Source: Palsa-504 sp963847965
GTDB taxonomy: Bacteria > Actinomycetota > Actinomycetes > Streptosporangiales > Streptosporangiaceae
Reading direction: 5' to 3'
NCBI GenBank assembly: GCA_963847965.1
Contig: CAWKCG010000001.1
Coordinates: forward strand, 186,001 to 250,000
DNA length: 64,000 bases
Made by a program: the position numbers and the translations under genes. The notes under the pieces are model-generated. The model did no database searches and was not told the origin of the DNA. It saw only the letters and a program-made list of their open reading frames with translations. Position 1 is the first letter of the stretch. Each line of letters begins with the position of its first letter. Shown here piece after piece: positions 8,099 through 15,464 of the stretch.

Positions 8099-10350
8099 CC
8101 CGCCGGCGCGTGCCCTTGACCTTGCAGGGCAGCGAGGTCGAATGCGCCGCAGCCTGCCTGGCCATGATCGCCACCTACCATGGCCACCACATGACGCTAC
8201 GCGAGGCCCGGGAGACTTGCACCACGGGCCGCGACGGCGCCAGCGCCGCCGCTGTGGCCCGCGCCGCGCGCAGCGTCGGGCTTACCGTCGCGGCCTGCCG
8301 TCCAGCACCCGGCATCTTGCACCAGATCCCGCTGCCCGCGATCGCCCACTGGGGCAGCGACCACTTCGTAGTCGTGGAACGCGCCAGCCGCGCCCGCGTT
8401 CACATCGCCGATCCGGGCCGCGGCCACCGCAGCATGCCCACGCCGGAATTCGAGGCTGGCATCGGCCGGGTCGTGCTGACAGCACAACCGGGTGAGGGAT
8501 TCCAGCGGCGCCCCGCCTCCGCAGCGCCCTTCTGGCGGCGCTACGCCGCCGCCCTGCTTCGCATGCCCGGCACCAGGCTCCCCCTCGCGCAACTGCTTGG
8601 CGTGTCTGTCATCGTCCAGCTGCTCGGCCTGGCCGTGCCCGCCCTGGTCCTGATCATCATCGACAAGGTCATCCCATCCCGGGCCGCTTCGGTGCTCCCG
8701 CTCATCGGCGGCGGCATCCTCATTCTCGTCGCCGCCCAGCTGATCACCGGTTACCTGCGCGGAGCGCTGATCATCTACCTGCAAGGACGTCTCGATACCC
8801 AGGCGATGATCAGCTTCTGCGCGTACCTGATGCGGCTGCCGCTCGGCTACTTCCAGCGCCGCAAGACGGGCGACATCATGCTGCGCGCCAGCAGCGTCGG
8901 CATGCTGCGCGAGCTGCTCACCACTCAGATCCTCACCGCCTTCCTCGACCTGCTGATGATCGCCCTCTATCTCGCGGTAATGGCGGTCGCCGACCTGTCC
9001 GTCGCGCTCATCGTGCTGGCCGTCATCGCCGCTCAGGTGGCCTTGCTCGTCCTGACCCTGCCGCCCGCGCGGGACCGCATGTCCACCGAGCTCGCCGCCC
9101 AGGCCCAGGCCTACGGTCACCTCACCGAGGTCATCGAGGGCATTACCACCCTGAAAGCATCCGCAGCAGAGGACCAGGCCCTGACCCAGTGGTCGCGGCT
9201 GTTCCTGCCCTGGATGCACGCGACCCTGCGCCGCACCCAGGTAACCGCGGCGGCCGAGGCCGTCTCCGGCGCACTGCGGATGCTGACGCCGCTGGCCGTC
9301 CTGTGGCTTACCGCCAGCCGCGTGCTCGACGGTCATCTGTCGCTGGGCACCGCGATGGCGCTGACCTGGCTTGCCTCCGCCATCGTCGTGCCCCTGTCAG
9401 TGCTGGCCGCCAACGCCCAGCGGCTGCAGCTAGCCGGTGCCCAGATGCACCGTCTCGCCGACGTCCTCGACACACCGCCGGAACAGCACACGCTCGCTGC
9501 CACTGCGCCCGGGGACCGAGGGTCATCGATGCGCGGACAGCTGGAGCTACACCAGGTCAGCTTCCGCTACGACCCCGTCAGCCCCATGGTGCTGCACGAC
9601 ATCACCATGAGCATCCCGCCAGGCGCCCGGGTCGCGATCGTCGGCGCTTCCGGTGCGGGCAAGACCACCCTGGCGCTGCTCATTCTCGGCCTCTACCCGC
9701 CTACGTCGGGCACCATCTGCCTAGACGGCACCGATCTGGCCACGCTCGACCCGCGCATCGTACGGGCACAGACCGGCACGGTCCTGCAGGACCCGTTCGT
9801 GTTCTCCGGGACGATTGCCAGCAACATCGCCTTCCACGATCCGGCCATCTCCCCCGCCGACATTGAGCGGGCCGCCCGGATGGCCTGCCTGCATTCCGAC
9901 ATCATGGCGCTGCCGCGGGGTTACCAGACGCGGCTCGCCGAGCGCGGCGGCGGCCTGTCCGGCGGGCAACGCCAGCGCCTGGCCCTCGCCCGCGCCCTCG
10001 TCCGCCATCCCGCCATGCTGCTGCTCGACGAGGCCACCAGCCACCTGGATGCGGTTACCGAAGCCGCCATCCACCGCAACCTGTCGGCCCTGGACTGCAC
10101 GCAGATCCTGATCGCCCACCGGCTCAGCACCGTCCGCGATGCCGACCTCATCATGGTGCTGCATGACGGGCAGATCGCCGAGACCGGCACCCATGCCGGG
10201 CTTCTCTCCCGTGGCGGCCGGTACGCCTCCCTGGTCGCCGCGCAGCTCGACGGTCACAGCGACACCATGCGCGCGAACGGGACGCCTGTCGCACTCGCCG
10301 GGGCCACGCGGACGGACCCGGATCCCGATGACACCCCGGAGAGGAGGTGA
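8095..10350 (+). CDS. Peptidase-containing ABC transporter (C39 peptidase, double-glycine leader processing and export)
   Basis: The product has 751 residues. It starts at the ATG overlapping the previous gene. Domain order is classic. A C39 cysteine peptidase (1-~130) has Gln11, Cys17 in EVECAAACLAMI, His90 in GSDHFVVV and Asp106 in IADPGRG. A six-helix transmembrane domain (~160-440) follows. The ATPase domain has Walker A GASGAGKTT at 517, a signature LSGGQRQR at 621, Walker B LLLDEATS and an IAHRLSTV H-loop. Such transporters cut precursors after a GG motif and export the C-terminal part. The 45-codon gene directly behind it encodes just such a precursor. The acidic C-terminal tail (DPDPDDTPERR) is unremarkable. 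Confidence 0.95.
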   Translation: MTRRRVPLTLQGSEVECAAACLAMIATYHGHHMTLREARETCTTGRDGASAAAVARAARSVGLTVAACRPAPGILHQIPLPAIAHWGSDHFVVVERASRARVHIADPGRGHRSMPTPEFEAGIGRVVLTAQPGEGFQRRPASAAPFWRRYAAALLRMPGTRLPLAQLLGVSVIVQLLGLAVPALVLIIIDKVIPSRAASVLPLIGGGILILVAAQLITGYLRGALIIYLQGRLDTQAMISFCAYLMRLPLGYFQRRKTGDIMLRASSVGMLRELLTTQILTAFLDLLMIALYLAVMAVADLSVALIVLAVIAAQVALLVLTLPPARDRMSTELAAQAQAYGHLTEVIEGITTLKASAAEDQALTQWSRLFLPWMHATLRRTQVTAAAEAVSGALRMLTPLAVLWLTASRVLDGHLSLGTAMALTWLASAIVVPLSVLAANAQRLQLAGAQMHRLADVLDTPPEQHTLAATAPGDRGSSMRGQLELHQVSFRYDPVSPMVLHDITMSIPPGARVAIVGASGAGKTTLALLILGLYPPTSGTICLDGTDLATLDPRIVRAQTGTVLQDPFVFSGTIASNIAFHDPAISPADIERAARMACLHSDIMALPRGYQTRLAERGGGLSGGQRQRLALARALVRHPAMLLLDEATSHLDAVTEAAIHRNLSALDCTQILIAHRLSTVRDADLIMVLHDGQIAETGTHAGLLSRGGRYASLVAAQLDGHSDTMRANGTPVALAGATRTDPDPDDTPERR

Positions 10351-10355
10351 ACATC

Positions 10356-10493
10356 ATGACAACCATCGAAGCCGCTGTTGTGCCCGACATTCGGCCGGGC
10401 ACTCCGGAGCAGGTCAGCGATGCCGAGTTGGATGACATCGTTGGCGGTGCCGTCTCAGGCGTCGCCTGCGGCGGCTGTGGCTGCACGGCCTGA
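10356..10493 (+). CDS. RiPP precursor peptide with double-glycine leader and CGGCGC core
   Basis: This is a 45-residue product from a gene too short for standard gene finders. AGGAGG (10342-10347) lies 8 bases before the ATG and overlaps the exporter stop region. The leader ends in SDAELDDIVGG (residues 21-31), the double-glycine type recognised by C39 exporters. The predicted core is AVSGVACGGCGCTA (32-45), with Cys38, Cys41 and Cys43 among glycines. The core has no Ser/Thr ladder as in most lantibiotics; only Ser34 and Thr44 are present. Three closely spaced cysteines suggest thioether formation, cyclisation or metal/metalloid ligation. A perfect hairpin follows 22 bases after the stop. The coding call rests on RBS, leader motif and position. 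Confidence 0.88.
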   Translation: MTTIEAAVVPDIRPGTPEQVSDAELDDIVGGAVSGVACGGCGCTA

Positions 10494-10515
10494 TCGACGC
10501 CTGCAGAATCGCGGT

Positions 10516-10543
10516 GGGCGGGCGGCAACCGGACCGCCCGCCC
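10516..10543 (+). terminator. Hairpin terminator of the peptide operon
   Basis: GGGCGGGCGG, an 8-base loop, then CCGCCCGCCC makes a perfect 10-bp all-GC stem starting 22 bases after the precursor stop. There is no T-tract, which is usual for actinomycete terminators. Confidence 0.8.
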
Positions 10544-10639
10544 GTCGGCTCCCGTCGCTGACGGTTGGTAGCATCGGGCCTGTACCGCACGGGTAGCGGC
10601 CTCCAGTATCCCGCGTCCAGCATGCCCGGGAGGCCCGTC

Positions 10640-10905
10640 ATGCCGTCCGTCCAGGTGCGGCCGTTCCGCCGCGATGACCGCGATCAGCTCACCCGGCTCG
10701 TCAACGCCCACGCCGAGGCGGTCGTGCCGGGGATGAGCGTGTCGGTGAACACCGTCCTCGGCTCGCTGGAGCGCCAGCCCAATCGAAGACCTGCCCGAGC
10801 TGGCCGGGCCCCCGCTCGAGGGACTGGCGGTGCGCCGCTCCGTCGGGATGACCTGGCCATCCTCGACCGGACTCCATGACCGGACTCCATGACCGACGAT
10901 GGCCT
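10640..10905 (+). pseudogene. GNAT acetyltransferase remnant with internal deletion
   Basis: The frame from the ATG at 10640 begins like an intact GNAT protein (VRPFRRDDRDQLTRLVNAHAEAVVPG, spanning about residues 6-31). It loses similarity after LGSLERQPN. From about 10780 a shifted frame gives IEDLPELAGPPLEGLAVRRS, which resembles a later part of the same kind of protein. The middle, including the acetyl-CoA site, is missing and the two parts are out of frame. The end contains a 13-base unit, GACCGGACTCCAT, repeated twice (10865-10890), a likely slippage scar. A functional product is unlikely. Confidence 0.6.
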
Positions 10906-11818
10906 AAGCCCTCGGGGCGTGCTTCCAGAGGGACAGTGCGGTCTCGGCGTAGGCCTCGAAACGGCGCTGGTCATCCGGCCCGATGTCGCCGGGATCGCCG
11001 GGATCGCCGGATAGCAGGAGGTCGAGGAGGCTGACGAGGTCCCAGTAGGGCTGGTTGTCGAGCGTCCGGCCGGTGGTCGCGCGGTAGCAGGCCAGGAACT
11101 GCTCGGCGACCTGCTGGCCGTGGTCGATGGCCAGGTTCCAGCGCATGTGCGCGACGTCGAGTTCGGGCGGGCCCCAGGAGGCCTGCGTCCAGTCCACCAC
11201 GCCGGTCAGGCGGCCCCGCGACCACAGCGTATTACCTGGGTGATAATCGCGGTGGATCAGCGTCTGGCTGGCCGGCGGCGGAGCCTCGCGCACCGCGGCG
11301 ATCGCCCTGGCCCAGGTCCGCGATCCGGACATCCACCGAGCCGGCCCGGCCCGGGCGCGGTCGTAGTACAGGCGGTACGGGACCAGGTCGGGCCGGGCCC
11401 TGTCGCCCGCGTCGTGGATCAGGGCCAGGGCCTCGGCCAGCTGGCGGCAGAAGCCGCTCGCGCCGGTGTCCGCCGGGCGCGGCGCGTGACCGGGCAGGCG
11501 GGTCAGCAGGATGGCCGGGACGTCGCAGCGTGAGCCCGCGGGATCGGCGGCCACCTCGAGCGGGGCGGGTACCGCGGTGGTGGCGAGCAGCCCGAGCACG
11601 CGGACCTCCCTGCCGACGGTGTAGTCCGCGTCGTCGGCCTCCCAGCCCGGCCGCGCCCAGCGCCGCAGCACCAGGCGGCGGGTCCGGCCGTCGCCGCCGG
11701 CGACGTCGACCGCGTGATTAACGTGCCAGCTGCCGGGGCGCAGCCGCCGGGCGGCCACGAGCCTGCTGCCCGGGCCGACCGTGTCCGTCACCCAGCGGAC
11801 GGCCCGGTCCGGTAGCAC
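10904..11818 (-). CDS. Aminoglycoside phosphotransferase-family (APH) kinase
   Basis: The product has 304 residues. The protein-kinase-like APH fold is shown by LVLRRW (ATP-binding lysine region), the catalytic loop LIHRDYHPGNTLW, and the metal-binding motif GVVDWTQASWGPPELDVAHMRW. Such enzymes phosphorylate hydroxyls on small molecules such as aminoglycosides, macrolides, choline or homoserine. Nothing here shows a resistance function. The aldehyde dehydrogenase gene lies 11 bases upstream on the same strand, so the two may share a transcript. The C-terminal SGDPGDPGDIGPDD is a small Gly/Asp repeat. Confidence 0.85.
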   Translation of the reverse strand: MLPDRAVRWVTDTVGPGSRLVAARRLRPGSWHVNHAVDVAGGDGRTRRLVLRRWARPGWEADDADYTVGREVRVLGLLATTAVPAPLEVAADPAGSRCDVPAILLTRLPGHAPRPADTGASGFCRQLAEALALIHDAGDRARPDLVPYRLYYDRARAGPARWMSGSRTWARAIAAVREAPPPASQTLIHRDYHPGNTLWSRGRLTGVVDWTQASWGPPELDVAHMRWNLAIDHGQQVAEQFLACYRATTGRTLDNQPYWDLVSLLDLLLSGDPGDPGDIGPDDQRRFEAYAETALSLWKHAPRA

Positions 11819-11829
11819 GAACGCCAGCG

Positions 11830-13263
11830 TCAGCTGCCGATAAAGCTCATCACGTGCTTGATGCGGGTGTAGTCCTCAAAGCCGTACATGGACAGGTCCT
11901 TGCCGTAGCCCGAGTGCTTGAAGCCGCCGTGCGGCATCTCCGCGACGATCGGGATGTGGGTGTTGATCCACACCGCGCCGAAGTCCAGGCGCTTGGCCAT
12001 CCGCATCGCGCGGCCGTGATCCTTGGTCCACACGCTCGAGGCCAGCCCGTACTTGACGCCGTTCGCCCAGCGGACCGCCTCGTCCTCGTCGCTGAAGCGC
12101 TGCACCGTGATCACCGGGCCGAAGATCTCGTCCTGGATCAGCTCGTCATCCTGGAGCAGGCCCGCCACCACGGTGGGGGCGTACAGGTAGCCGCGCTCCC
12201 CTACCCGGTGGCCGCCCGTGATCAGCTCAGCGTGCGCGGGCCTGCGCTCGACGAAGCCCTCCACCCTGGCCAGCTGGTTCGGGTTGTTCAGCGGTCCGTA
12301 GTACGCGTCGGGTACGTCGAGCCCGCCGGTCGTGGTGTTACTGGCCTGCTCGCCGAGGGCGGCAGTCAGATCGGCGGCGATGCCGGGGCCGGCCAGGACC
12401 CGGGTGGCCGCGGTGCAGTCCTGGCCCGCGTTGAACAGGCCCGCCCCGGCGATCCCCGCGGCCGCGGCCTCCACGTCCGCGTCGTCGAAGACCACGACGG
12501 GCGCCTTGCCGCCGAGTTCAAGGTGTACGCGCTTCAGGTCGTCGGCGGCGGCGCGGGCGACCTCCATGCCGGCCCGCACCGAGCCGGTGATCGACACCAT
12601 GCTGGGGATCTTGTGCGCGATCAGTTCCCGGCCGGTGTCGCGGTCACCGCAGATCACGTTGAACACGCCCGGCGGCAGGAACTCGGCGGCGATCTCGGCC
12701 AGCAGCAGGGTGGACACGGGAGTCGTGTCCGACGGCTTGAGCACGACCGTGTTGCCGGCGGCGATGGCGGGCGCGAACTTCCAGACCGCCATCATCATCG
12801 GGTAGTTCCATGGCGTGACCTGGGCGCACACGCCGATGGGCTCGCGCCGGATCATCGAGGTGTGATCCCGCATGTACTCCCCCGCGCTGCGCCCCTCGAG
12901 CACCCGTGCCGCCCCGGCGAAGAACCTGATCTGGTCCACGGCGGGCGGGATCTCCTCCGAGACGGTCAGCGCGACCGGCTTGCCGGTGTTGCGCGTCTCG
13001 GCCTCGACGACCTCGTCGGCGTGCTTCTCGATCGCGTCGGCGATCCGGAACAGGGCCAGGCTGCGCTCGGACGGGGTGCTGTCCCGCCACCCGGGGAAGG
13101 CGTTCGCCGCGGCCTGCATGGCGGCGTCCACGTCCTGGCGCCCTGACACCGGCGCGTGAGCGTAAACCTCGCCGGTGCTCGGGTCAACGACGTCGCTGGT
13201 GCGCCCGTCACTGGTGTCGGCGTACTTGCCGTTGACGAAGTTCTGCAGCGTACGGTCTGCCAT
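11830..13263 (-). CDS. Aldehyde dehydrogenase, gamma-aminobutyraldehyde dehydrogenase type
   Basis: The product has 477 residues, the usual length for NAD(P)-dependent ALDHs. The oxyanion Asn is in TPWNYPMMM, the general base Glu249 in LELGGKAP and the nucleophile Cys283 in NAGQDCTAATR. The sequence style (LQNFVNGKYADTSDGRT, and AEMPHGGFKHSGYGKDLSMY near the end) is that of the gamma-aminobutyraldehyde/betaine-aldehyde group. A GGAGGG site precedes the ATG. It is divergent from an Lrp-type regulator that leads a class-III aminotransferase gene. Together these fit breakdown of putrescine or another diamine to GABA and beyond, with the aminotransferase making the aldehyde. The exact substrate is inferred. 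Confidence 0.88.
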   Translation of the reverse strand: MADRTLQNFVNGKYADTSDGRTSDVVDPSTGEVYAHAPVSGRQDVDAAMQAAANAFPGWRDSTPSERSLALFRIADAIEKHADEVVEAETRNTGKPVALTVSEEIPPAVDQIRFFAGAARVLEGRSAGEYMRDHTSMIRREPIGVCAQVTPWNYPMMMAVWKFAPAIAAGNTVVLKPSDTTPVSTLLLAEIAAEFLPPGVFNVICGDRDTGRELIAHKIPSMVSITGSVRAGMEVARAAADDLKRVHLELGGKAPVVVFDDADVEAAAAGIAGAGLFNAGQDCTAATRVLAGPGIAADLTAALGEQASNTTTGGLDVPDAYYGPLNNPNQLARVEGFVERRPAHAELITGGHRVGERGYLYAPTVVAGLLQDDELIQDEIFGPVITVQRFSDEDEAVRWANGVKYGLASSVWTKDHGRAMRMAKRLDFGAVWINTHIPIVAEMPHGGFKHSGYGKDLSMYGFEDYTRIKHVMSFIGS

Positions 13264-13332
13264 AGCGACCCTCCATGGTCCTCTGCGACACCGTATGACG
13301 AGCTTCGCAGAGATGGACTATCTCCACAAGTG

Positions 13333-13372
13333 AATCAGTTGCTATGTTTATATATGCCTACGAAATCAGTTG
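13333..13372. promoter_or_regulatory. Paired AATCAGTTG direct repeats, candidate Lrp operator and promoter region
   Basis: AATCAGTTG occurs at 13333-13341 and again at 13364-13372, 31 bases (about three helical turns) apart. They flank an AT-rich core (TATGTTTATATATG) that is rare in this genome. The site lies in the divergent region between the dehydrogenase and the regulator. Helical phasing of repeats is typical for Lrp/AsnC regulators. Confidence 0.45.
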
Positions 13373-13414
13373 GCTGGTATGGGACATTGCCCGTCCAGGA
13401 GAAGGAGGCGACCC

Positions 13415-13900
13415 ATGGCGCACAGCCCGAGGACGCTCCCTGCCCATGGCCCTGGTGGTGCCCTCGACGATATCTCCAAGCGCATCATCGAGCAGCTGCA
13501 GGAGGACGGCCGGCGTTCCTACGCTGCGATCGGCAAGGCGGTCGGGCTTTCCGAGGCCGCCGTCCGGCAGCGCGTGCAGCGGCTGCAGGACACCGGGGTG
13601 ATGCAGATCGTCGCGGTCACCGATCCCCTGATGCTGGGCTTCAAGCGGCAGGCGATGATCGCCATCAAGACCGACGGCGACCTGGAGAAGGTGGCCGACC
13701 AGCTGGCCGACATGGACGAGATCGACTACGTCGTGGTCAGCGCGGGCTCGTTCGACGTGCTGGCGGAGGTCGTCTGCGAGGACGACGACCATCTGCTCGA
13801 GATCCTGGGGCGGGTCAGGGCCGTGCCGTACGTAACGAGCACCGAGACGTTCGTCTACCTCAAACTCCGCAAGCAAACCTACACATGGGGAACCAGATGA
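13415..13900 (+). CDS. Lrp/AsnC-family transcriptional regulator
   Basis: The product has 161 residues. GAAGGAGG (13401-13408) sits 6 bases before the chosen ATG. The N-terminal helix-turn-helix reads LDDISKRIIEQLQEDGRRSYAAIG and then GLSEAAVRQRVQRLQDTG. The C-terminal RAM domain includes KVADQLADMDEIDYVVVSAGSFD and a TSTETFVYLKL end. Lrp-type proteins form octamers and sense amino acids. The stop overlaps the aminotransferase start (ATGA, 13897-13900), and the aldehyde dehydrogenase is divergent, so it probably controls both. Confidence 0.92.
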   Translation: MAHSPRTLPAHGPGGALDDISKRIIEQLQEDGRRSYAAIGKAVGLSEAAVRQRVQRLQDTGVMQIVAVTDPLMLGFKRQAMIAIKTDGDLEKVADQLADMDEIDYVVVSAGSFDVLAEVVCEDDDHLLEILGRVRAVPYVTSTETFVYLKLRKQTYTWGTR

Positions 13901-15279
13901 CCTCCTCCCTCGATGCCATCGCGAACGCCCAGGAAGCCGCCAAGCGCAATCTGTGGCTGCACTTCACCCGGATGTCCTCCTACGCGGACAGCGAAGTCCC
14001 CGTGATCGTCCGCGGTTCCGGGGCCTACGTCTTCGACCAGCACGGCCGACGCTACCTGGACGGGCTGTCCGGCCTGTTCGTGAGCCAGGTCGGGCACGGC
14101 CGCACGGAGATCGCCGAGGCGGCCGCGCGGCAGGCTTCCGAGCTGGCCTACTTCCCGCTGTGGTCCTACGCCCATCCCAAGGCCATCGAGCTGGCCCAGC
14201 GGCTGGCCGAGCTCGCCCCGGGCGACCTGAACCGGGTCTTTTTCACGACCAGCGGCTCGGAGGCGGTCGAGTCGGCGTGGAAGCTCGCCAAGCAGTACTT
14301 CAAGCTGACCGGGCAGCCCGGCAAGTACAAGGTGATCAGCCGTGACATCGCCTACCACGGCACGTCGATGGGCGCCCTGGCGATCACCGGGCTGGCCGAC
14401 ATCAAGCACCCGTTCGAGCCGCTGCTGCCCGGCGGCGTCCGCGTGCCGAACACCAACTTCTACCGTGCCCCGGACTTCCTGTCTGGGGATGAGGCGGAGT
14501 TCGGGCAGTGGGCTGCGGACGAGATCGAGCGGGCCATCCTGCGCGAGGGCCCGTCGTCGGTCGCCGCGGTCTTCCTCGAGCCGGTGCAGAACTCAGGCGG
14601 CTGCTTCCCGCCGCCGCCCGGCTACTTCCAGCGGGTCAGGGAAATCTGCGACACGTACGACGTCTTGCTGGTATCCGACGAGGTGATCTGCGCGTTCGGC
14701 AGGATCGGCTACTACTTCGGGGCCGAGCGGTACGGGTACCAGCCGGACATCATCACCTTCGCCAAGGGGGTGACGTCGGGGTACTCGCCGCTCGGCGGGA
14801 TGATGGTCCGCGACGCGCTGATGGAGCCGTTCAGCACGGGGACGGCCACGTTCCTGCACGGGATCACGTTCGCCGGGCACCCGGTATCGTCGGCGGTGGC
14901 GCTAGCCAACCTGGACATTTTCGAGAAGGAAGACCTGCTGGGCAACGTGCGCGCCAACGAGGCCGCGTTCCGCGCCACCCTGGAGCGGCTGTACGACCTG
15001 CCGATCGTCGGGGACATCCGGGGTGCCGGGTACTTCTACGGCATCGAGATGGTCAAGGACAAGGTCACCCGCGAGACGTTCACCGACGAGGAGTCGGAGC
15101 GCCTGCTGCGCGGCTTCCTTTCCCACGCGCTGTTCGACGCGGGGCTGGTATGCCGCGCCGACGACCGCGGCGACCCGGTGATCCAGCTCGCCCCGCCGCT
15201 GATCTGCGGGCAGGAGCACTTCGACGAGATCGAGCGCATCCTGCGCGAGGTGCTCACCGAGGCCTGGACCCGCATCTGA
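13897..15279 (+). CDS. Class-III omega-amino acid/diamine aminotransferase
   Basis: The product has 460 residues from the ATG that overlaps the regulator stop; an ATG at 13885 would add four residues. Fold-I, class-III features are present: GSEAVESAWKLAKQYF for the PLP phosphate, LLVSDEVICAFGRIG for the Asp that contacts the pyridine nitrogen, and the Schiff-base Lys290 in ITFAKGVTSGYSP. Length and motif spelling match the omega-amino acid:pyruvate/putrescine aminotransferase group. With the divergent aldehyde dehydrogenase it would make and then oxidise an amino-aldehyde. A hairpin terminator lies at 15351-15374. Confidence 0.9.
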   Translation: MTSSLDAIANAQEAAKRNLWLHFTRMSSYADSEVPVIVRGSGAYVFDQHGRRYLDGLSGLFVSQVGHGRTEIAEAAARQASELAYFPLWSYAHPKAIELAQRLAELAPGDLNRVFFTTSGSEAVESAWKLAKQYFKLTGQPGKYKVISRDIAYHGTSMGALAITGLADIKHPFEPLLPGGVRVPNTNFYRAPDFLSGDEAEFGQWAADEIERAILREGPSSVAAVFLEPVQNSGGCFPPPPGYFQRVREICDTYDVLLVSDEVICAFGRIGYYFGAERYGYQPDIITFAKGVTSGYSPLGGMMVRDALMEPFSTGTATFLHGITFAGHPVSSAVALANLDIFEKEDLLGNVRANEAAFRATLERLYDLPIVGDIRGAGYFYGIEMVKDKVTRETFTDEESERLLRGFLSHALFDAGLVCRADDRGDPVIQLAPPLICGQEHFDEIERILREVLTEAWTRI

Positions 15280-15350
15280 GCCTGCATCCCGCCTGACACC
15301 GACACCGGGAGCGATCCATGACGACACGCTCGGCTCGGTCCTGCCCGAGG

Positions 15351-15374
15351 ACGGGGCCGGTGTCCAGGCCCCGT
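15351..15374 (+). terminator. Hairpin terminator after the aminotransferase gene
   Basis: ACGGGGCC, an 8-base loop and GGCCCCGT form a perfect 8-bp stem 72 bases after the aminotransferase stop and 90 bases before the next start. Confidence 0.55.
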
Positions 15375-15464
15375 GACAGCGGGCCAGCACTGTTCATCGG
15401 AATGTAAAACCATGACCTTCCGCAGCGCCATCTGACGTTTACTCGCCGGCGTTACGTTCGGGCT

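Noticed and set aside
15322..15409. Short frame of ~29 codons after the aminotransferase
   Set aside because: No ribosome site; it overlaps the likely terminator hairpin and has irregular codon use.
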